Shown here one piece after another: positions 20,479 to 29,973 of a stretch of 64,000 bases of DNA. The translations under genes and the position numbers were made by a program. This DNA comes from Arsenophonus sp031446145 (GTDB lineage: Bacteria; Pseudomonadota; Gammaproteobacteria; Enterobacterales; Enterobacteriaceae): the NCBI GenBank assembly GCA_031446145.1, contig CP132903.1, positions 620,001 through 684,000 of the forward strand, read 5' to 3'. Position 1 is the first letter of the stretch, and each line of letters begins with the position of its first letter. A model generated the notes under the pieces. That model did no database searches and was not told the DNA's origin. It was given only the letters and a program-made list of their open reading frames with translations.

Positions 20479-21228
20479 ATGTTTACTGTTATTATACCTG
20501 CACGTTTAGCTTCCACTCGTTTATTTAAAAAACCTTTAATCGATATACATGGTAAAGCGATGGTTTTGAGAGTATTAGAAAAAGCATTAATTTCAGCTGC
20601 AAAACGTGTTATTGTTGCTACTGATTCAGAAGAGGTATTTGATGTTATAAAATCTTTTGATGCTGAAGTTTGTATGACTAATATACATCATCAATCAGGA
20701 ATAGAACGATTAGGTGAAGTTATCAATAATTATCGTTTTTCTGATCAAGAAATTATAGTAAATCTTCAATGTGATGAACCTTTAATTCCACCAGAATTAA
20801 TAAATCAATTAGCTAAAAATGTTATATTTAATAATGTTGGTATCGCAACATTAGCAACTCCAATAAAAAATAAAACTGAAATTTTTGATTCTACTATTGT
20901 AAAAGTTGTGATTGATAAATATAGTAATGCATTATATTTTTCTAGAGCTCCTATCCCATGGAATGGGAACCGTTCTGTTTTTGATAAAAAAACAATAAAC
21001 AAGACTTATTTGCGTCATGTTGGTATTTATGCTTATCGAGCCGGTTTTATTCGTCGTTATATTAAGTGGAATATCAGTCCATTAGAAAAAATAGAAATGC
21101 TCGAACAGTTGCGTGTATTATGGTATGGTGAAAAAATTCATGTTGCGATGGCTATTAAAATACCAATAATAGGAGTAAATAATCAGAAAGAATTAGATAT
21201 TGTAAGAAAAGTATTTCTCAAGAGTTGA
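20479..21228 (+). CDS. kdsB: CMP-Kdo synthetase (3-deoxy-manno-octulosonate cytidylyltransferase)
   Basis: Activates Kdo with CTP to CMP-Kdo, the donor used to attach the first LPS core sugars to lipid IVA. The ATG at 20479 gives 249 residues aligned with E. coli KdsB (248). An upstream ATG at 20464 is in frame and would overlap ycaR by 11 bases, with a weaker ribosome site. Motifs are VIIPARLASTRLFKKPL at the start, NLQCDEPLIPPE, YFSRAPIPW and SPLEKIEMLEQLRVLWYGEKIHVA. The usual VNVQGDEP motif has Cys in place of Gly here (NLQCDEP). With lpxC, lpxH, lpxK and lpxM it shows that a Kdo-lipid A is made. Confidence 0.96.
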   Translation: MFTVIIPARLASTRLFKKPLIDIHGKAMVLRVLEKALISAAKRVIVATDSEEVFDVIKSFDAEVCMTNIHHQSGIERLGEVINNYRFSDQEIIVNLQCDEPLIPPELINQLAKNVIFNNVGIATLATPIKNKTEIFDSTIVKVVIDKYSNALYFSRAPIPWNGNRSVFDKKTINKTYLRHVGIYAYRAGFIRRYIKWNISPLEKIEMLEQLRVLWYGEKIHVAMAIKIPIIGVNNQKELDIVRKVFLKS

Positions 21229-22317
21229 TCGAATAGTTTTTTTTATAAATTTTTTTTTAAAAAAAAGAAGAATCTATTATATTTTTTTTATTGTAGTGAT
21301 AAATTAATAACAGAAAAATGTACACTTTTTTATAAAATTTATATTTTCAAATATTTTTAAATAAAATGAAATGCCATTTTTTATGTATTTTACAATTTCA
21401 TGAATTTCATTTATAAAAAAATAAATATAAAAGATATATTTATTCTGATATCTATATCAGATAACTATTATATATAGTAATTTTTAAACATCAAAAAGTT
21501 AAGATTTTATACAATAAAAATATAATTTTTATAGATTTATAAATTATTTCAATGATTTTTTTAATTTTTAATATAGATATTAAAATAATAAAAGAGCAGG
21601 GTATATAATTTTTGATATTTGTTATTAATAATTATAGTTATTATATGTATTGTTTTATATATTTTATTATGTTTACGTGACTATTTTTATTAAAAATATA
21701 CTAATACTATATACTGTAGAATAGTAATTTTTTCTTTATTTTTTATAAAAACATTTACTAATGCATATAAATTAATTTTTAATTTCTGATTAGATTGTTT
21801 ATAAAAACGTTATATTCTTAATTATATCTATTTTTTTTAAAATATTATGTTATTATGTAAGTTGTTTTTATTTTAAATAAACTATTAATAATTCTATTTA
21901 AAGTTATAAAATAATATTTTAGTAAAATATCAATTATTTTCTAAAAGATTTTCAATTGTATTGAATTTATTAAATTAAATTTATGTACATAGTTTTTTAT
22001 AAAAAAAATTTTATATGTATCTTATTATTTTTTTAATATCGGGCAATATGATTTTTTTTTGTTGTTTTGTTGTTTTACTACAAAGTAAATTATTTGTATA
22101 TTAATAAAATGATTAAAAATATTGATTTATAAAATTTTTTTTCTTTTAAATTAGAAATTTATAATTTTTAAAAAAAAATTTAAAGATTTTATAAAAAATA
22201 TCATTAATATTAAATGTTAAATTTATAAATAAAGATTTATACATAGATAGTAATGCAAATGGAGTAAATGGAGAACATAGTATTTTAGAAATAATCAACC
22301 AATTTAAAATTTGGACT
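21229..22317. other. Spacer between kdsB and mscS
   Basis: No gene is recognised from 21229 to about 22224. The last 93 bases (22225-22317) are open in the mscS frame and resemble its N-terminus but lack an ATG, GTG or TTG start. This gap joins two regions that are far apart in E. coli, so it is a rearrangement point. Confidence 0.55.
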
Positions 22318-23106
22318 ATGAATTTACAGGATTGTTTAATTCATTATAGTATTAATATTTTTTCTGCATTATTTATTGCATTTTTTGGTTTTGTAGCTGT
22401 AAAACTAGTACACAATATTCTAACGAAATTAATGTTATTTAAAAATATCGATAAGACAGTTAGAGATTTTTTATTGGCAATAGCGCGTTATGTTATTATT
22501 GGTTTAACTATACTTTTAATATTAAATCAGTTAGAGGTTCAGACTACCTCCGTAATTGCTGTTTTAGGAGGAGTCGGTTTAGCTGTCGTATTAGCTTTGC
22601 AGGGTTCTTTATCTAATTTTGCTGCTGGAGTTTTATTAGTTACTTTAAGACCATTACGGGTTGGAGAATATGTTATTTTAGGTAATGTTGAAGGAAATGT
22701 TGAAAATGTGCAAATTTTTTCGACTTTATTACGCACTCATGAAGACCGTATGATTATTATACCTAATAGTCATATTATCAATAATAATATTGTTAATTTA
22801 TCTCGTAAACCCAATCGTCGTACAGAAATTATTGTTAGTATTTCTTATAATGCTGATATTGATATTGTTAAAAAAGTATTGGGTTGTGTTATTGCTTTAG
22901 ACAAACGTATTCAACATCAAAAAGGCGTCACTATTCGGTTACATGAAATGGCTCCTTCTTCACTTAATTTTATTGTGCGTGTTTGGACTACTAATGCTGA
23001 TGCGTGGAATGTTTATTGGGATTTGATGGAAAATTTTAAAAAGCAGTTAGATGCTAATAAGATTTCTATTCCATTTCAACAAATAGATGTGCATTTATCC
23101 CGTTAG
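22318..23106 (+). CDS. mscS: Small-conductance mechanosensitive channel MscS
   Basis: 262 residues from the first usable ATG, against 286 in E. coli. MscS is a homoheptameric inner-membrane channel that opens under membrane tension and releases solutes on osmotic downshock. TM2 and the pore helix TM3 are clear: SVIAVLGGVGLAVVLALQGSLSNFAAGVLLV, where the usual glycine before LALQGS is Val. The cytoplasmic vestibule follows (RAPLRVGEYV-like LRPLRVGEYVILGNVEG, IIPNSHIINNNIVNLSR, VYWDLMENFKKQLD). TM1 is present but the first 20-30 residues are missing unless an upstream non-standard start is used; the open frame upstream resembles the family N-terminus. In E. coli mscS also lies near argP. Confidence 0.92.
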   Translation: MNLQDCLIHYSINIFSALFIAFFGFVAVKLVHNILTKLMLFKNIDKTVRDFLLAIARYVIIGLTILLILNQLEVQTTSVIAVLGGVGLAVVLALQGSLSNFAAGVLLVTLRPLRVGEYVILGNVEGNVENVQIFSTLLRTHEDRMIIIPNSHIINNNIVNLSRKPNRRTEIIVSISYNADIDIVKKVLGCVIALDKRIQHQKGVTIRLHEMAPSSLNFIVRVWTTNADAWNVYWDLMENFKKQLDANKISIPFQQIDVHLSR

Positions 23107-23556
23107 TTATAAGTTATAACTTTGCATCAAAAAATATTATATTTTTAAGAAATCATTTGAAAACATTTTTTATTTTGTGATTATCTGCCAGATAGATCTT
23201 GAAAAAGACAAAATATATATTTGTAAATTTAAAATTAAAAATTTTATTAAAATATCTATTATGTAAACATTAATTGAGTTTTTTTAAAAAAATGAAATTA
23301 AAAAAATATAATATTTTATATGAAATAAAAAATTATATAATGCCATTTTATAAATAAAATATTTTATATTTTTATGCAAAGTATAAATTCATAAAAATCT
23401 AACTTTAGATTAATAAAAATAAATAAAATAAATAAATAATGTTTCTTAAAATGCATATTTGCAAATATTAACATATATTAAAATTATTTTCTATATCTCT
23501 AAATTATAGAATTTATTGCAAATATAATAAATATTTTAAAAATAAAAATTACAATT
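23107..23556. other. Convergent spacer between mscS and argP
   Basis: mscS and argP point towards each other. The near-perfect symmetric sequence AGTTATAAGTTATAACT just past the mscS stop has no loop and is not a convincing terminator. No coding frame is supported. Confidence 0.5.
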
Positions 23557-24468
23557 TTAATTTTTATTGCTATTTTCTTGTTTTAATATTTTTTTTGCTG
23601 TTTTTATAAGAGCATCACTTATTTTTTTTATTATTCTCATTTCTGGTGAGAATCTATGCCAATATAACATTCTTCTTTGATATATACCAGGAGTGAGATC
23701 TATTAATTCACCTGAATTTAATTCATTAAGAATTTGTAAATGTGGTATCATGCAACAAGTTGATCCCTGTTTGGCGAGTTGTACAAAGGCTTCTGATGTA
23801 CTTACGATATGACATGGAACACTGCCAGGAGATAATTTAAAATTTTCTTGGATAAAAGATTGATGTATATCATTTAAATGATCAAAAGCGACAGTTGGTG
23901 CTCTTAATAGTGAATTTTTTGTCACGCCGCTTGGAAAATAACGTTTAGCAAATGTTGGTGCAGCAACAAATAAATAATCGAGTGCTCCAAGTTGATTTAT
24001 TAAACAGCCAGGCAAAGATTCTGATTGAATACTGATGGCTCCAATTACTTCCCCTTTTCGTAAACGCTCATGAGTTTTTGTTTCATCTTCTATTTGAATA
24101 TTTAATCGAATAGAATTCTCGTGTAATACGGAACGAAGAGCAGGTAAAAACCAAGTTGCTAAACTATCAGCATTGATTGCAACTGATAATAATAAAGGTT
24201 TATTAGTATTATTTGCATCACCCAACCATTCTTTTTCTAATAATTGAACTTGATGTAAGAGTGCTAGTAGTTTTTGTCCTTCTATGGTTGGTTGAGGAGG
24301 AATTGTTCTTAGTAATAATGGTTGACCAAATAAGTTTTCTAGTTGTTTAATTCTTTGTGAAACGGCAGATTGAGTAATGCATAATTTTTTGGCTGCACGT
24401 TCAAAACCACGTTCATGGATTACCGTATCTAATGCTTGTAATGCTCGATAGTCAGGACGTTTAATCAC
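23557..24468 (-). CDS. argP: LysR-family transcriptional regulator ArgP (IciA)
   Basis: 303 residues against 297 in E. coli. The N-terminal helix-turn-helix is almost unchanged (RGFERAAKKLCITQSAVSQRIKQLENLFGQPLLLRT, residues about 18-55). The substrate-binding domain keeps NADSLATWFLPAL, VEDET-like IEDETKTHERLRKGEV, GALDYLFVAAP and QGSTCCMIPHLQI. In E. coli ArgP responds to arginine and lysine and controls argO, dapB, lysP and others. It is divergent from rpiA across 131 bases, as in E. coli, so it may regulate rpiA or itself. A specific regulator kept this well in so small a genome is unusual. The extra C-terminal Asn/Lys-rich tail looks like AT drift. Confidence 0.95.
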   Translation of the reverse strand: MIKRPDYRALQALDTVIHERGFERAAKKLCITQSAVSQRIKQLENLFGQPLLLRTIPPQPTIEGQKLLALLHQVQLLEKEWLGDANNTNKPLLLSVAINADSLATWFLPALRSVLHENSIRLNIQIEDETKTHERLRKGEVIGAISIQSESLPGCLINQLGALDYLFVAAPTFAKRYFPSGVTKNSLLRAPTVAFDHLNDIHQSFIQENFKLSPGSVPCHIVSTSEAFVQLAKQGSTCCMIPHLQILNELNSGELIDLTPGIYQRRMLYWHRFSPEMRIIKKISDALIKTAKKILKQENSNKN

Positions 24469-24599
24469 GAAAAAATCTCTTTAAAATTTACTTTTGATGT
24501 TATTTTATATCTTATTATGTAATATATTTTTATTTTTGGCTTTAAAAATAATGATATTAATAAATTTTGATATCTTACAATAACAAGGAAATTAATTAT

Positions 24600-25286
24600 A
24601 TGAAACAGAATATTTTAAAAAAAATAGTTGGATATGCTGTTTTAGACTATATAAAACCATATATGGTAGTTGGTGTTGGGACAGGTTCTACTGTTTCATA
24701 TTTTATTGATAATTTAGTTGCATTAAAACATTTAATTAAAGGTGCGGTCTCTAGTTCTAGAGATTCTAGTGATAAATTAAGATATTTATCTATTCCAATA
24801 CTTGATAGTAATCAAGTGGATAGTATTGATGTTTATGTAGATGGTACTGATGAATTTAACTCAGATTTAATGATGATTAAGGGCGGAGGAGGAGCTTTAA
24901 CACAAGAAAAAGTGCTAGCAGCAATGTCAAAAAAATTTATTGTTATTGCAGATCAATCTAAAAAAGTTGATATTTTAGGTAAATTTCCATTACCTATTGA
25001 AGTTATTCCTATGGCGAAAGCTTATGTTACTCGTGAATTAATAAAATTAGGTGGTCTACCGAAATATCGCAAAAATATTCTTACTGATAATGGAAATATT
25101 ATACTTGATACTCATAATTTAAATATTATAGATCCAGTTGCTTTTGAAAATAAAATTAATGCTATTGTAGGTGTTGTAACAGTAGGATTATTTGCTAATC
25201 GTTCAGCGGATATTATTTTAATGGCAAAATTAGATGGTGTAGTACAGAAATTTGTTGCTAAAAAATGTTTTTTAAAAAAATCTTAA
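24600..25286 (+). CDS. rpiA: Ribose-5-phosphate isomerase A
   Basis: Interconverts ribulose-5-phosphate and ribose-5-phosphate. It is 228 residues from the ATG at 24600, which is preceded by AAGGA; an upstream in-frame ATG at 24567 would add 11 residues absent from the family. Key segments are VGVGTGSTVSYF, YVDGTDEFN with the two catalytic aspartates, IKGGGGALTQEK with Lys and the catalytic Glu, and DILGKFPLPIEVIPMA. It shares the divergent region with argP. SerA, its E. coli neighbour, is absent. Works with zwf to supply pentose for nucleotides. Confidence 0.96.
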   Translation: MKQNILKKIVGYAVLDYIKPYMVVGVGTGSTVSYFIDNLVALKHLIKGAVSSSRDSSDKLRYLSIPILDSNQVDSIDVYVDGTDEFNSDLMMIKGGGGALTQEKVLAAMSKKFIVIADQSKKVDILGKFPLPIEVIPMAKAYVTRELIKLGGLPKYRKNILTDNGNIILDTHNLNIIDPVAFENKINAIVGVVTVGLFANRSADIILMAKLDGVVQKFVAKKCFLKKS

Positions 25287-25422
25287 TGGATTAATTTATA
25301 TTTTTTGATTTTTATTAAATTTAATTATTTTAGAAAAAATTGATCTTAAAAAAATTATTAAACTATTTTTTTTGTTAGAACGTAATTGTAAATTATAAAT
25401 TTATAAAATTAAATCTTTTAAA

Positions 25423-26007
25423 TTACCAATTCCATCTTTTTGATTCTGTAATGATTTCAGGTAGTGACACATCCCATGGGTCTGTAGGAAGTGCATGAAC
25501 TAATTGAAAATTATAAGCTAATCCAATCGGATATGTATTTTTGTTTAAATTTTGAAGTAATCTGTCATAATATCCTCCTCCCATTCCTAATCTATTTCCT
25601 TTTTTGTCAAATGCTACTAATGGCACAAATATAATATCTATATTTTTTATTGGTATGATATTTTTATTATTTACTAAAGGTTCATAAATATTAAAGTAAT
25701 TTTTTTTTAAAAGTGTATTTGGAAGATATTTTACAAATATTACTTCTTGATTATAAGTATTTAAAATTGGCAGGTAAATTTTTTTATTATGTTTCCATAG
25801 ATTTTCGATTAAAAAATTAGTGTTGATTTCTCCATCGAATGAAAGGAATAATCCTATATGAGTTGCAGACGATATTTTTTTTTGATCTAATATTAATTTG
25901 GTAATTTTATATGCAGATTTTTTGCGTTCTACATGTGTTAATTCTTGACGTTTTTTTCTTAGTTTTTTTCTGATTATATTTTTTTTGATATTTAATTTTT
26001 TAAACAT
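25423..26007 (-). CDS. fau: 5-formyltetrahydrofolate cyclo-ligase family protein
   Basis: 194 residues, against about 182 in E. coli YgfA (Fau), with a lysine-rich N-terminal extension. It converts 5-formyl-THF to 5,10-methenyl-THF using ATP. Recognisable parts are HIGLFLSFDGEINTNFLIENLW, KKIYLPIL, VPLVAFDKKGNRLGMGGGYYDR with the glycine-rich active-site loop, and DPWDVSLPEIITESKRW at the end. In enterobacteria the 6S RNA gene ssrS lies just upstream of this gene; I see no 6S-like sequence here. FolD near 61 kb acts in the same one-carbon pathway. Confidence 0.93.
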   Translation of the reverse strand: MFKKLNIKKNIIRKKLRKKRQELTHVERKKSAYKITKLILDQKKISSATHIGLFLSFDGEINTNFLIENLWKHNKKIYLPILNTYNQEVIFVKYLPNTLLKKNYFNIYEPLVNNKNIIPIKNIDIIFVPLVAFDKKGNRLGMGGGYYDRLLQNLNKNTYPIGLAYNFQLVHALPTDPWDVSLPEIITESKRWNW

Positions 26008-26360
26008 ATTATATAAATAAGATAAAAATTATATTTTATATTTTAATATTTACTTATAATATCTTACTTTTTTTCACTATATTGTAAATGTATTTTAATT
26101 AATTTTTTATATTTTTATGATTTTTGTTTTATTGAATATTTTATAAAAAATTAAATTTTTTTATTTTTTTTAAAATGTTTAAATTAATACTTTAGACTAA
26201 TAATAGAGTATTTTATTTGGATAATTAATGTGTTTTTAATGTTGTTTAAATTTTATTTTTTTGCCCATAATTAATAAAATTCTTTAATAATTAATTACTT
26301 TTTTTTAGATATAATGCAGAAAAATTATTGTAACTCATAAATTGTGGAGCAGTATCACAA
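26008..26360. other. Divergent spacer fau/ubiH without 6S RNA
   Basis: 353 AT-rich bases between the fau and ubiH starts. E. coli places the 6S RNA gene, zapA, ygfB and pepP in this interval. None leaves a visible trace, and no long imperfect hairpin with the GC content of 6S RNA is present. Confidence 0.5.
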
Positions 26361-27542
26361 ATGAAAGCAATTGTTGTTGGTGGTGGTGTTGTAGGTGCAT
26401 CATTAGCTCTTGCTATTTCAAAAATTAGTAAGGGTAGTATTCAAGTTTCAGTAATCACAGCAGTGTCACCTGGTAAGTTATATAGCAATTTTCATAGTAA
26501 AACTCTTGCATTGACTTACGGAACGTATCAATTTTTTTTAGAAATTGGTATTTGGTCTGCATTAAAAAAGTATATTACACCAATTGTTGAAATTTGTATT
26601 TCTGAATATGGACATTCTTGGTTTTTAAATATCAACTCACAAGATTATTCTCTGCCTGCATTTGGTTATGTAATTGCATTAACTGATATAGAAAATTATT
26701 TATTTGAGGAATTAAAAACAGCTCCTGGAATTACATTATATTGTCCTGATAAAGTAGTTACTTTTGAACGCAAAGTTGATTTTGTATTAGTTAAATTAAA
26801 AAGTGGTAAAATTTTAAAAGGGCAATTATTACTTGGTGCTGATGGTAGTGATTCTATAATAGGAAAAATTGGTCAAATTGAATTCAAAAAAAAATCTTAT
26901 CAACAATGTGCAGTTATTGCTAATGTTTTTACTAGTGAATTATCATATGGTCGGGCATTTGAACGTTTTACTCAAAATGGACCGTTAGCTATGTTGCCAT
27001 TATCTACAAATAAAAATGCATTAATTTGGTGTCATCCATTAAAAGAAAAAAAGAACATTATGACATGGTGTGATAACAAATTTATTGTAGAATTACAGAA
27101 ATGGTTTGGTTGGCATTTAGGTGAAATTCAGCTAGTAACAGAACGTTCTTTTTTTACATTGTTTTTCTCTCAAGCAAAAAAAAATATCAGTCATAGGATT
27201 GTTTTACTTGGAAATGCAGCACAAACTATACATCCTATAGCTGCTCAAGGTTTTAATCTTGGTATTCGTGATGTAATGATTTTATCTAAAATCATTAGTA
27301 GAATCGCTGATAATGGTGGTGATATTGGTAATTATTCTGTTTTAATGAATTATCAAATCCAACGTGATGATGATCGAAAAAGGATAATAAAATTAACAGA
27401 TAACTTAATTCATTTATTTACAAATAATCATAAAGTTTTTACTATAAGTCGTAATATTGCATTTGTTCTCATGAAAAAATTGCCATTAATACGCGATATT
27501 TTTATTAACAAAATATTTGGCACAAAATATTTTTATTATTAA
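26361..27542 (+). CDS. ubiH: 2-octaprenyl-6-methoxyphenol hydroxylase UbiH
   Basis: 393 residues against 392 in E. coli. It is an FAD-dependent aromatic hydroxylase of ubiquinone synthesis. The N-terminal dinucleotide motif is VVGGGVVGASLALAIS. LLLGADGSDS is the DG motif, and IVLLGNAAQTIHPIAAQGFNLGIRDV is the second FAD motif. RAFERFTQNGPLAMLPL is also a close match to E. coli. The loop usually written DGRAIAL reads SKTLALTYG here. A GGAG site lies about 11 bases before the ATG. UbiI and pepP, neighbours in E. coli, are absent. Its presence suggests aerobic respiration with ubiquinone. Confidence 0.95.
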   Translation: MKAIVVGGGVVGASLALAISKISKGSIQVSVITAVSPGKLYSNFHSKTLALTYGTYQFFLEIGIWSALKKYITPIVEICISEYGHSWFLNINSQDYSLPAFGYVIALTDIENYLFEELKTAPGITLYCPDKVVTFERKVDFVLVKLKSGKILKGQLLLGADGSDSIIGKIGQIEFKKKSYQQCAVIANVFTSELSYGRAFERFTQNGPLAMLPLSTNKNALIWCHPLKEKKNIMTWCDNKFIVELQKWFGWHLGEIQLVTERSFFTLFFSQAKKNISHRIVLLGNAAQTIHPIAAQGFNLGIRDVMILSKIISRIADNGGDIGNYSVLMNYQIQRDDDRKRIIKLTDNLIHLFTNNHKVFTISRNIAFVLMKKLPLIRDIFINKIFGTKYFYY

Positions 27543-28503
27543 TTTTCTTAAAAAAATATTTTTATATACAATTTATTGTTTTTCAATGAATACGAAATAT
27601 TGTTGACTTTTAATAATTAAATAAAAAATTAGCAGTTATAAAAGATAGTTAAAAGTGATTTTTCTTAAAAAGAATATTACATTTATTTTTTACTAATTAT
27701 TATTTTTTGTGATGAAATATTATGATTGAAATTTAATAAAAATGACAAGTATTGCATCATATGTTAAATATTTTTTTATTTTTGATTATAATAAAAATTA
27801 TTTTCTGAATTTTTTATATTTTTGAATAAAATCAAAAAAAATGGATATTTGTATTTAGAGGACATAAATTATTTGAAAAGTATTTGTGATAAATTTAAAA
27901 CATACATTAAATTTTTTATCATTTTTTTATTAATAAAGTTTGCTGCATTAATGCGTATATTTGATTTAAATATATAATATATTAAAATATAATAGTAAGT
28001 ATTTTGTTTTTTTGCATAATAAAAAGTACATGTTTTTATAATGTGTATTCTTATTTTTTTGTCAATTTTTTATGCATGAATAATTTCTATTTAATGTGTT
28101 TTGTGATATTGTAATATTATTATTGTTTTATTTTTTATGGATGCAATTTATTTTATGAAGCTATAATAAATTATGATGTTCATAATATTTGCACTGTTAA
28201 TAGAAATTATAAAAAAACATTAAAAAATAATAAAAATATTTTTCATGATATTACGTTTTTAAATTTTTCTATATTTTTGCATAAAATCTTCAAATAAAAA
28301 TGCTGTTTTTTAATAATTTTTATTTATCAAAAAAATATTGTTATGCATAAATATTTATCAGTAAAATTATAATCAATTTATATATGGAACCTGAAGTTTT
28401 ATATGATCATTTTTTTGATGATATATTAAGTTTTTTAAAAAAAAGTTGTTATATATCTTTAGAGATTAATAATATTTCTTATGCATGATTTTATATTTTA
28501 AAA
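27543..28503. other. Empty spacer between ubiH and ygfZ
   Basis: Convergent gap of about 960 bases. One 34-codon frame at 28384-28488 resembles no family I know. The gcv genes and others that separate ubiH from ygfZ in E. coli are gone without visible remnants. Confidence 0.55.
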
Positions 28504-29448
28504 TTAATAAGGTAAAGGGTGTATTCTTAGTCGGCTATTTTCCTCTTTTATTAAACGAAAAATACTGTTTTCAGGAATCTCATTATTCATGATTATTTGT
28601 ATGCTAATTGTGCTATTAGTTAATTTTACAGCTGCTAAAACTTTTCCAACGTGTCGCCAATGATTTTTGCATTGCCATTCAACACCATCACCTATTTTTG
28701 GGGTAGTTTTTGCAGTACCTTGCAAAAAAAACATTCTGTTTTTGTTAGAGCCTCTATATTTTGTAAGTGCAATGATTTCTTGTCCAATATAACATCCTTT
28801 TTGGAAACTAATACTAGCAGGTAATGCTTCTAAATTAGCAGATTGAGGTATAAATTTTTGGTTATTTTCAATATCAATATTAGCAATGCCAGCGGAAATA
28901 TTTAAAGCTAACCATTTTTGGCTATTAGAGTGTATCCTAAAATATTTAGTTAATTGATTAGCAATTATTTTATTTGTAGCAATTAAAAATCTGTCTGTTG
29001 GTAAATGAAAGTGTAATAAAACTGTTTCTTCAAAAGAAATAACTGATTGTTCTTTATTGGGTAATTGAGGAAAAAAAATTTTCAATTTTTTTTGTGCATT
29101 TTGACCTACTACACCTAATAGTATTATGTCAGATTCTTTTTTAATTGTGATATTTGAAAATATAGAATATTTTTTTAATGCATCTATTTGTTTTTTTGCT
29201 ACACTTTTACGTAAAATATAAGCAAAGCCTTTCTTATAATGAAAAAGATGTAATGTGCTATGCATTTTTCCTTTAGGATTACAGTGTGCAGTAAATACAT
29301 GTTTATTTTTTTGTAGAGATAAAACATCTGCAGTGAATTGACTTTGTAAATATTGTATTAGATCAATGCCATCAATTGTAATAAAATCCCAATCATTTAG
29401 GAACATTAGTGTTAATGGTAAATGGTTTTTTGATAGTATTTTTTTCAT
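28504..29448 (-). CDS. ygfZ: tRNA-modifying protein YgfZ (folate-binding, Fe-S related)
   Basis: 314 residues against 326 in E. coli. It belongs to the GcvT-like folate-binding family and helps assemble or repair certain Fe-S enzymes such as MiaB. The family signature KGCYIGQEIIALTKYRG with its invariant Cys is clear near residue 225. LPLTLMFLNDW, HCNPKGKMHSTLHLF, NISAGIANIDIENNQKFIPQ and the end SIFRLIKEENSRLRIHPLPY also match. The N-terminus is about ten residues shorter than in E. coli and there is no clear ribosome site before the ATG. It is divergent from murI. Confidence 0.94.
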   Translation of the reverse strand: MKKILSKNHLPLTLMFLNDWDFITIDGIDLIQYLQSQFTADVLSLQKNKHVFTAHCNPKGKMHSTLHLFHYKKGFAYILRKSVAKKQIDALKKYSIFSNITIKKESDIILLGVVGQNAQKKLKIFFPQLPNKEQSVISFEETVLLHFHLPTDRFLIATNKIIANQLTKYFRIHSNSQKWLALNISAGIANIDIENNQKFIPQSANLEALPASISFQKGCYIGQEIIALTKYRGSNKNRMFFLQGTAKTTPKIGDGVEWQCKNHWRHVGKVLAAVKLTNSTISIQIIMNNEIPENSIFRLIKEENSRLRIHPLPY

Positions 29449-29973
29449 ATCGTGATTGTATAAAAATTATTATAGATAGTTATTGTGATATTAAAGTCAT
29501 TATGTAATAAAAAAATAATATTATTTAGATTTTAGTAAATCAATATTGAAATTATTTTTATGTTATAAAATATTTTTATGTTATATTTTAAAATATAAGA
29601 TTTTGATCTAATAATAAAAATTATAACATCTTTAGTGTATTTTAAAAAATCTGTTATGATTAATAACTCAATACTTTTTTTAAAGTATCATTCTTATTTA
29701 AGAATAACTCCTTTTATATAAAAACCTTTTTTAATTGGAGACGAACAAACTTGTATAAGTTTATAATAAAAACGTAATAAGCAGGTAGTGATAAACTTTG
29801 TTATATGTGAGTTTTTTATGTTTATTAAATGAAAAATCAATAATCAAAATATTATTTTTATTTTTTATGATGATTATAAATTATAATTTTAATGTGTATA
29901 ACATCATTATTTAAATTTTATTTTTAATGTATTTTTATGATAATTTTTATAAATTAAAAAATAATTAATCAAA
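29449..29973. other. Spacer ygfZ/murI with a cluster of hairpins
   Basis: No gene is seen. Between about 29671 and 29815 the sequence is less AT-rich and contains three small perfect hairpins (29671-29688, 29690-29705, 29747-29762) upstream of murI. They could belong to a leader RNA or be chance symmetry. Confidence 0.4.

Noticed and set aside
23104..23122. Symmetric sequence AGTTATAAGTTATAACT after mscS
   Set aside because: Palindrome with a single central base and no loop or T-run, so it is not a convincing terminator.
28384..28488. 34-codon frame starting MEPEVLYDHFFDD near the end of ygfZ
   Set aside because: The start looks protein-like, but there is no ribosome site, no known match and the length is within chance expectation. 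It could be a remnant but cannot be supported.
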